Source of the DNA: Citreicoccus inhibens
Lineage (GTDB): Bacteria > Myxococcota > Myxococcia > Myxococcales > Myxococcaceae
Length of the DNA stretch: 64,000 nt
NCBI RefSeq assembly: GCF_019039035.1
Contig: NZ_JAHNZT010000009.1
Coordinates: 1-64,000, forward strand
Direction of reading: 5' to 3'
Shown piece by piece: positions 61,447 to 64,000 of the stretch (within the stretch, counting starts at the first letter, position 1; each line of letters begins with the position of its first letter). Made by a program: the position numbers and the translations under genes. The notes under the pieces are model-generated. The model searched no databases and was not told where the DNA came from. It saw only the letters and a program-made list of their open reading frames with translations.

Positions 61447-63213
61447 TCAGGGCAGCCGAGCCAGCGCGGCCCTGGCCTGCACCAGCCCGTGGCCATAGCC
61501 GGAGTCCCGGCCCGGCGGGCCCAGGTCGCGGGCGGAGGACTCCAGCGCCTCGCGGACCTGCAGCGGCGTCAGCTCGGGATGGGCGCTCCACACCAGCGCG
61601 GCCACCCCGCTGACATAGGGCGTGGCCATGGACGTGCCGGACGAGTAGGCGTAGTCGACCGGCCGCAGCGAGAGGTGCACGTCGTGGCCCACCATGCGCC
61701 GCAGCAGCACGGTGCTGGACGCCTGGCTGATGGTGACCGCGGGCGCCCAGTGCCCCTCGCGAGGCAGCGCGGCGATGTCCACCGTCCCCCCTGCCCGCGA
61801 GTCATCCGGCCCGAACACGACGGCGCGCGCGCCCTGCCGCATCACCGTGGCCGTGGCGTCATCGACGGACACCAGTCCCGGCCGCACGTACGCGATGAAG
61901 CCGTCGCACGTGCTGCCCAGGCAGGAGCCGAGCGAGTCCCCCTCGCCGCAATCCACCAACTGCCCCACCGCGTCGCCCGCCGGCGCGTACATCAACGAAC
62001 GCGACACCGGGTGCATGCCCTCCACCTCCAACTCGGAGAAGGCGCCCAGCCCCCGCGGAAAGGTGGACAGCACGTCCACGCCCGGCGCCACCAGGCTCAG
62101 CTCCGGCCCGCCGGACGAGAACGAGGCGCGGCGCGCCTGCGAGTCCACCGCGCCCACCGCGAGCACGGACGGATCCGCCGCCGGGTACAGCACGGGGCCG
62201 CCCCCCTGGTTCCCCGCCGCGGCCACCACGAGCATCCCGTGGTCCAGCGCGGCCTTGAACGCCTCCTCCGACAGCCGCGTGCCCGAGCCGCCGCCCAGCG
62301 ACAGCGACGCGACGCGCGCGCCCTGCTGCTCGCACCACTCGAGCGCCTCGAAGACGTAGCTCATCTGCGTGCGCCCGTGCGTGTCGAGCACGCGGGCGAT
62401 GAGCAGCTCCGCCTCGGGCGCCACGCCCACCACGCCATCCGGTCCCAGCACCGGCGCGCCCTGGCCCCCTTGTCCGTGCCGCGCCGCGAGGATGCCCGCC
62501 ACGTGCGTGCCGTGGCCCTCGCCCCACACGCCGCCCTCGCTGTCGCTCGGGTCGTCATCGCCGTAGAGGAAGTCCTTGCTGGCGACGATGGCGCCCCGGA
62601 ACTCCGGGTGCTGCACGTCCAGCCCGCTGTCGATGACGCACACGCGCACGCCTCGGCCCGTGGGCGCGCCCGGGTCCAACTGGCCATCGCCGTCCGCGTC
62701 CCACACGTCCGAGGCCTGCACCATCCTCAGGCCCTCCATCTGCTCGGACGGCCAGGCGCCCAGCGCGGTCGCCGTGGCGGCCCCCAGCGCGGCGGCGTGG
62801 GGCAGCGCCTGGCTGAGCCACACCTGATCCGTCTCGATGCTGTCCACGCGAGGGTCCGCCGCCAGCCGCGCCCGCTCCTCCGGACTGACCCGCGCCGCCA
62901 CGGCCGGGATGTTCCGGTAGACGATGTTCACCTTCTCGCCCGCCACCGCCGCGGCGCTCACGTGGCGCCGCTCGCGGTAGCGGATGAGCACCGGCTCCCG
63001 TCCATCCTCGTCCACCTGCCCCGGCTCGATGACCGGCGCTGACCGCAGCCCCTGCCGCGCCTGACCCGGACGCGGGAGCACCTGGGTCGTCTGGCCTGGA
63101 CGCATGCCCGCGATGACACCTGGGCACACCTGGCCCTGGGCCTGGGTGGAGGTCGACACATCCAACGCACACGCCGAAATCGTCAGGAGTCCGATGAGTC
63201 CCCATCGCCGCAT
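61447..63213 (-). CDS. secreted S8 serine protease lipoprotein, paralogue of 12322-14136
   Basis: A 588-residue subtilase. Lipobox Ile-Ser-Ala-Cys (Cys15), a prodomain, a calcium loop D172-D180 (Asp-Ala-Asp-Gly-Asp-Gly-Gln-Leu-Asp), catalytic D195, H234 and S528 (Gly-Thr-Ser-Met-Ala-Thr-Pro-Tyr). It shares with the first protease the Glu-Gly-Leu-x-Met-Val-Gln-Ala lead-in, the four-Cys insert and the C-terminal order. Likely another extracellular nutritional protease. Divergent from the kinase gene, sharing about 470 bases of promoter space. Confidence 0.92.
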   Translation of the reverse strand: MRRWGLIGLLTISACALDVSTSTQAQGQVCPGVIAGMRPGQTTQVLPRPGQARQGLRSAPVIEPGQVDEDGREPVLIRYRERRHVSAAAVAGEKVNIVYRNIPAVAARVSPEERARLAADPRVDSIETDQVWLSQALPHAAALGAATATALGAWPSEQMEGLRMVQASDVWDADGDGQLDPGAPTGRGVRVCVIDSGLDVQHPEFRGAIVASKDFLYGDDDPSDSEGGVWGEGHGTHVAGILAARHGQGGQGAPVLGPDGVVGVAPEAELLIARVLDTHGRTQMSYVFEALEWCEQQGARVASLSLGGGSGTRLSEEAFKAALDHGMLVVAAAGNQGGGPVLYPAADPSVLAVGAVDSQARRASFSSGGPELSLVAPGVDVLSTFPRGLGAFSELEVEGMHPVSRSLMYAPAGDAVGQLVDCGEGDSLGSCLGSTCDGFIAYVRPGLVSVDDATATVMRQGARAVVFGPDDSRAGGTVDIAALPREGHWAPAVTISQASSTVLLRRMVGHDVHLSLRPVDYAYSSGTSMATPYVSGVAALVWSAHPELTPLQVREALESSARDLGPPGRDSGYGHGLVQARAALARLP

Positions 63214-63687
63214 GACCCGCTCCTTCTCTTCACGTCGCCGGTGGACTGCGGGGGTTCACGGCCGAAACGATTCCGGCCACACCGGGCTCGCGTGCTCTTG
63301 AGGAAGTGCATCGCGCTCCGGCCCGGCAACGGCTCGGGGGGCCGTCTGGCCCTGGGGGTGTGCCGGTTCACATGGCATGTGTTGCCGTGATGACCTGCTT
63401 TCCGCGTTATCGGCGGGGCTTGGCGGTCCCCGCGCAACCCGCTGAAAAGTGGACCGCGTGGAGGTGGGCACACCTCCGCCGTTCGGAGGCGGTCCGCGAC
63501 CTTCGTGCAACGCCGCATTCGGCTCTGCGTATTGGTCCGTTGCACGGACAGTTGTGCCTGGAGGGTCTGACATGGCCCCCCAGGGTCGGGCCTGTCACTT
63601 CCGAGCGACCGCGGTGTTTGAGCGGGGGAGCGTCCTCGGGGCGGCTTGATTCCGCATGTGCCCCGTGGTGCGCTCGGGACCGAAGCC
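63214..63687. other. intergenic region with alternative stem-forming repeats
   Basis: About 470 bases between divergent genes. GCGGTCC occurs at 63423-63429 and 63489-63495, and its complement GGACCGC at 63451-63457, so two exclusive 7-base stems are possible. Inside lie 63460-63466/63471-63477 (7 bases) and 63474-63479/63484-63489 (6 bases). No gene is seen; a leader structure for the kinase gene is possible. Confidence 0.5.
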
Positions 63688-64000
63688 ATGAGCACCGCAC
63701 CGACAGAGTCGCCCCGATTTCTGGGGCGTTACGAGCTCGTCCACCTCTTGGGGCAGGGAGGGATGGGCGAGGTGTACCTCGCGAAGCTCTCGGGGGCGGC
63801 CGGCTTCGAGAAGCCCTGCATCGTCAAGACCATCCTCCCGGCGTTGCTGAAGGACCGGCAGTTCCTGGACCGGTTCCACCACGAGGCCAAGGTGCTGGTG
63901 CACCTGGTCCACTCCTCCATTGCCCAGGTGTACGACATGGGGGAGGCGGACGGGACGTACTTCATGGCGTTGGAGTACGTGGCCGGGGTGGACCTGGCGT
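63688..64000 (+). CDS. Ser/Thr protein kinase, 5' part
   Basis: The first 104 residues of a Hanks-type kinase cut by the window edge. Start Met-Ser-Thr-Ala-Pro; the Gly-rich loop Leu-Gly-Gln-Gly-Gly-Met-Gly-Glu-Val is at about 21-29. The catalytic Lys is at about 47 (Ile-Val-Lys-Thr-Ile) and the helix C Glu follows in His-His-Glu-Ala-Lys. The catalytic loop lies outside. Likely a PknB-like regulator; domain content beyond the kinase is unknown. Confidence 0.9.
   Translation, partial: MSTAPTESPRFLGRYELVHLLGQGGMGEVYLAKLSGAAGFEKPCIVKTILPALLKDRQFLDRFHHEAKVLVHLVHSSIAQVYDMGEADGTYFMALEYVAGVDLA

Noticed and set aside
63533..63556. Possible sigma-54 promoter near the last kinase gene
   Set aside because: GG and GC dinucleotides are only about six bases apart, not the ten needed between the -24 and -12 elements.

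Overview
The window is high-GC bacterial DNA with third positions almost all G or C. Its gene content points to a myxobacterium, probably of the Myxococcaceae. The pointers are very large Ser/Thr protein kinases (one fused to an AAA ATPase and TPR-like helices), many lipoproteins, secreted S8 proteases, paired ECF sigma/anti-sigma genes and frequent 4-base gene overlaps (ATGA, GTGA). The assignment is inferred from content; no taxonomic marker beyond a 5S rRNA tail is present.

Layout. 1-118: the 3' end of a 5S rRNA and its terminator, closing an rRNA operon. 0.2-5.7 kb: small envelope and TPR proteins, a SlyX-like protein, a DUF2007-type protein and a PAS histidine kinase. 5.8-10.2 kb (minus): a four-gene unit of a His-rich membrane protein, a TonB-dependent receptor and two lipoproteins, read here as metal or metallophore uptake. 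10.4-14.2 kb: glycerol-3-phosphate dehydrogenase and a secreted S8 protease. 14.2-16.7 kb (minus): an anti-sigma/ECF sigma pair and a tandem DsbA-like protein. 17-25.8 kb: a CDP-alcohol phosphatidyltransferase, a DUF4846-like protein, an SDR-like protein, thioredoxin, the kinase-ATPase-TPR regulator and an overlapping methyltransferase.

26.0-27.1 kb: a lower-GC two-gene island, a JAMM-motif secreted protein overlapping a lipoprotein. 27.3-31.8 kb (minus): four overlapping lipid genes (cyclic-nucleotide-domain patatin, KAS III, acyltransferase, SDR). 31.9-37.7 kb (minus): a complete tripartite RND efflux operon. 37.8-39.9 kb: an octaheme cytochrome with HEAT/TPR-like C-terminus. 40.0-43.9 kb: a gene remnant, then an alpha/beta hydrolase, histidine phosphatase, APH-like kinase, Cys-rich lipoprotein and DUF427 protein.

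44.0-51.4 kb (minus): the most interesting block, a tightly coupled operon of MoxR-type AAA ATPase, DUF5682 protein, VWA protein and SWIM zinc-finger protein. It looks like a chaperone- or conflict-type ternary system without an assigned function. 51.5-64 kb: a LysR regulator and zinc alcohol dehydrogenase, small proteins, a Kelch lipoprotein, an M24 peptidase-like lipoprotein, a di-heme cytochrome c peroxidase, DUF2267, an outer-membrane barrel, a second S8 protease (paralogue of the first) and the start of another Ser/Thr kinase cut by the window edge.

No tRNA, insertion sequence, prophage or CRISPR array was recognised. Several intergenic regions hold strong inverted repeats; two of them could fold in mutually exclusive ways.
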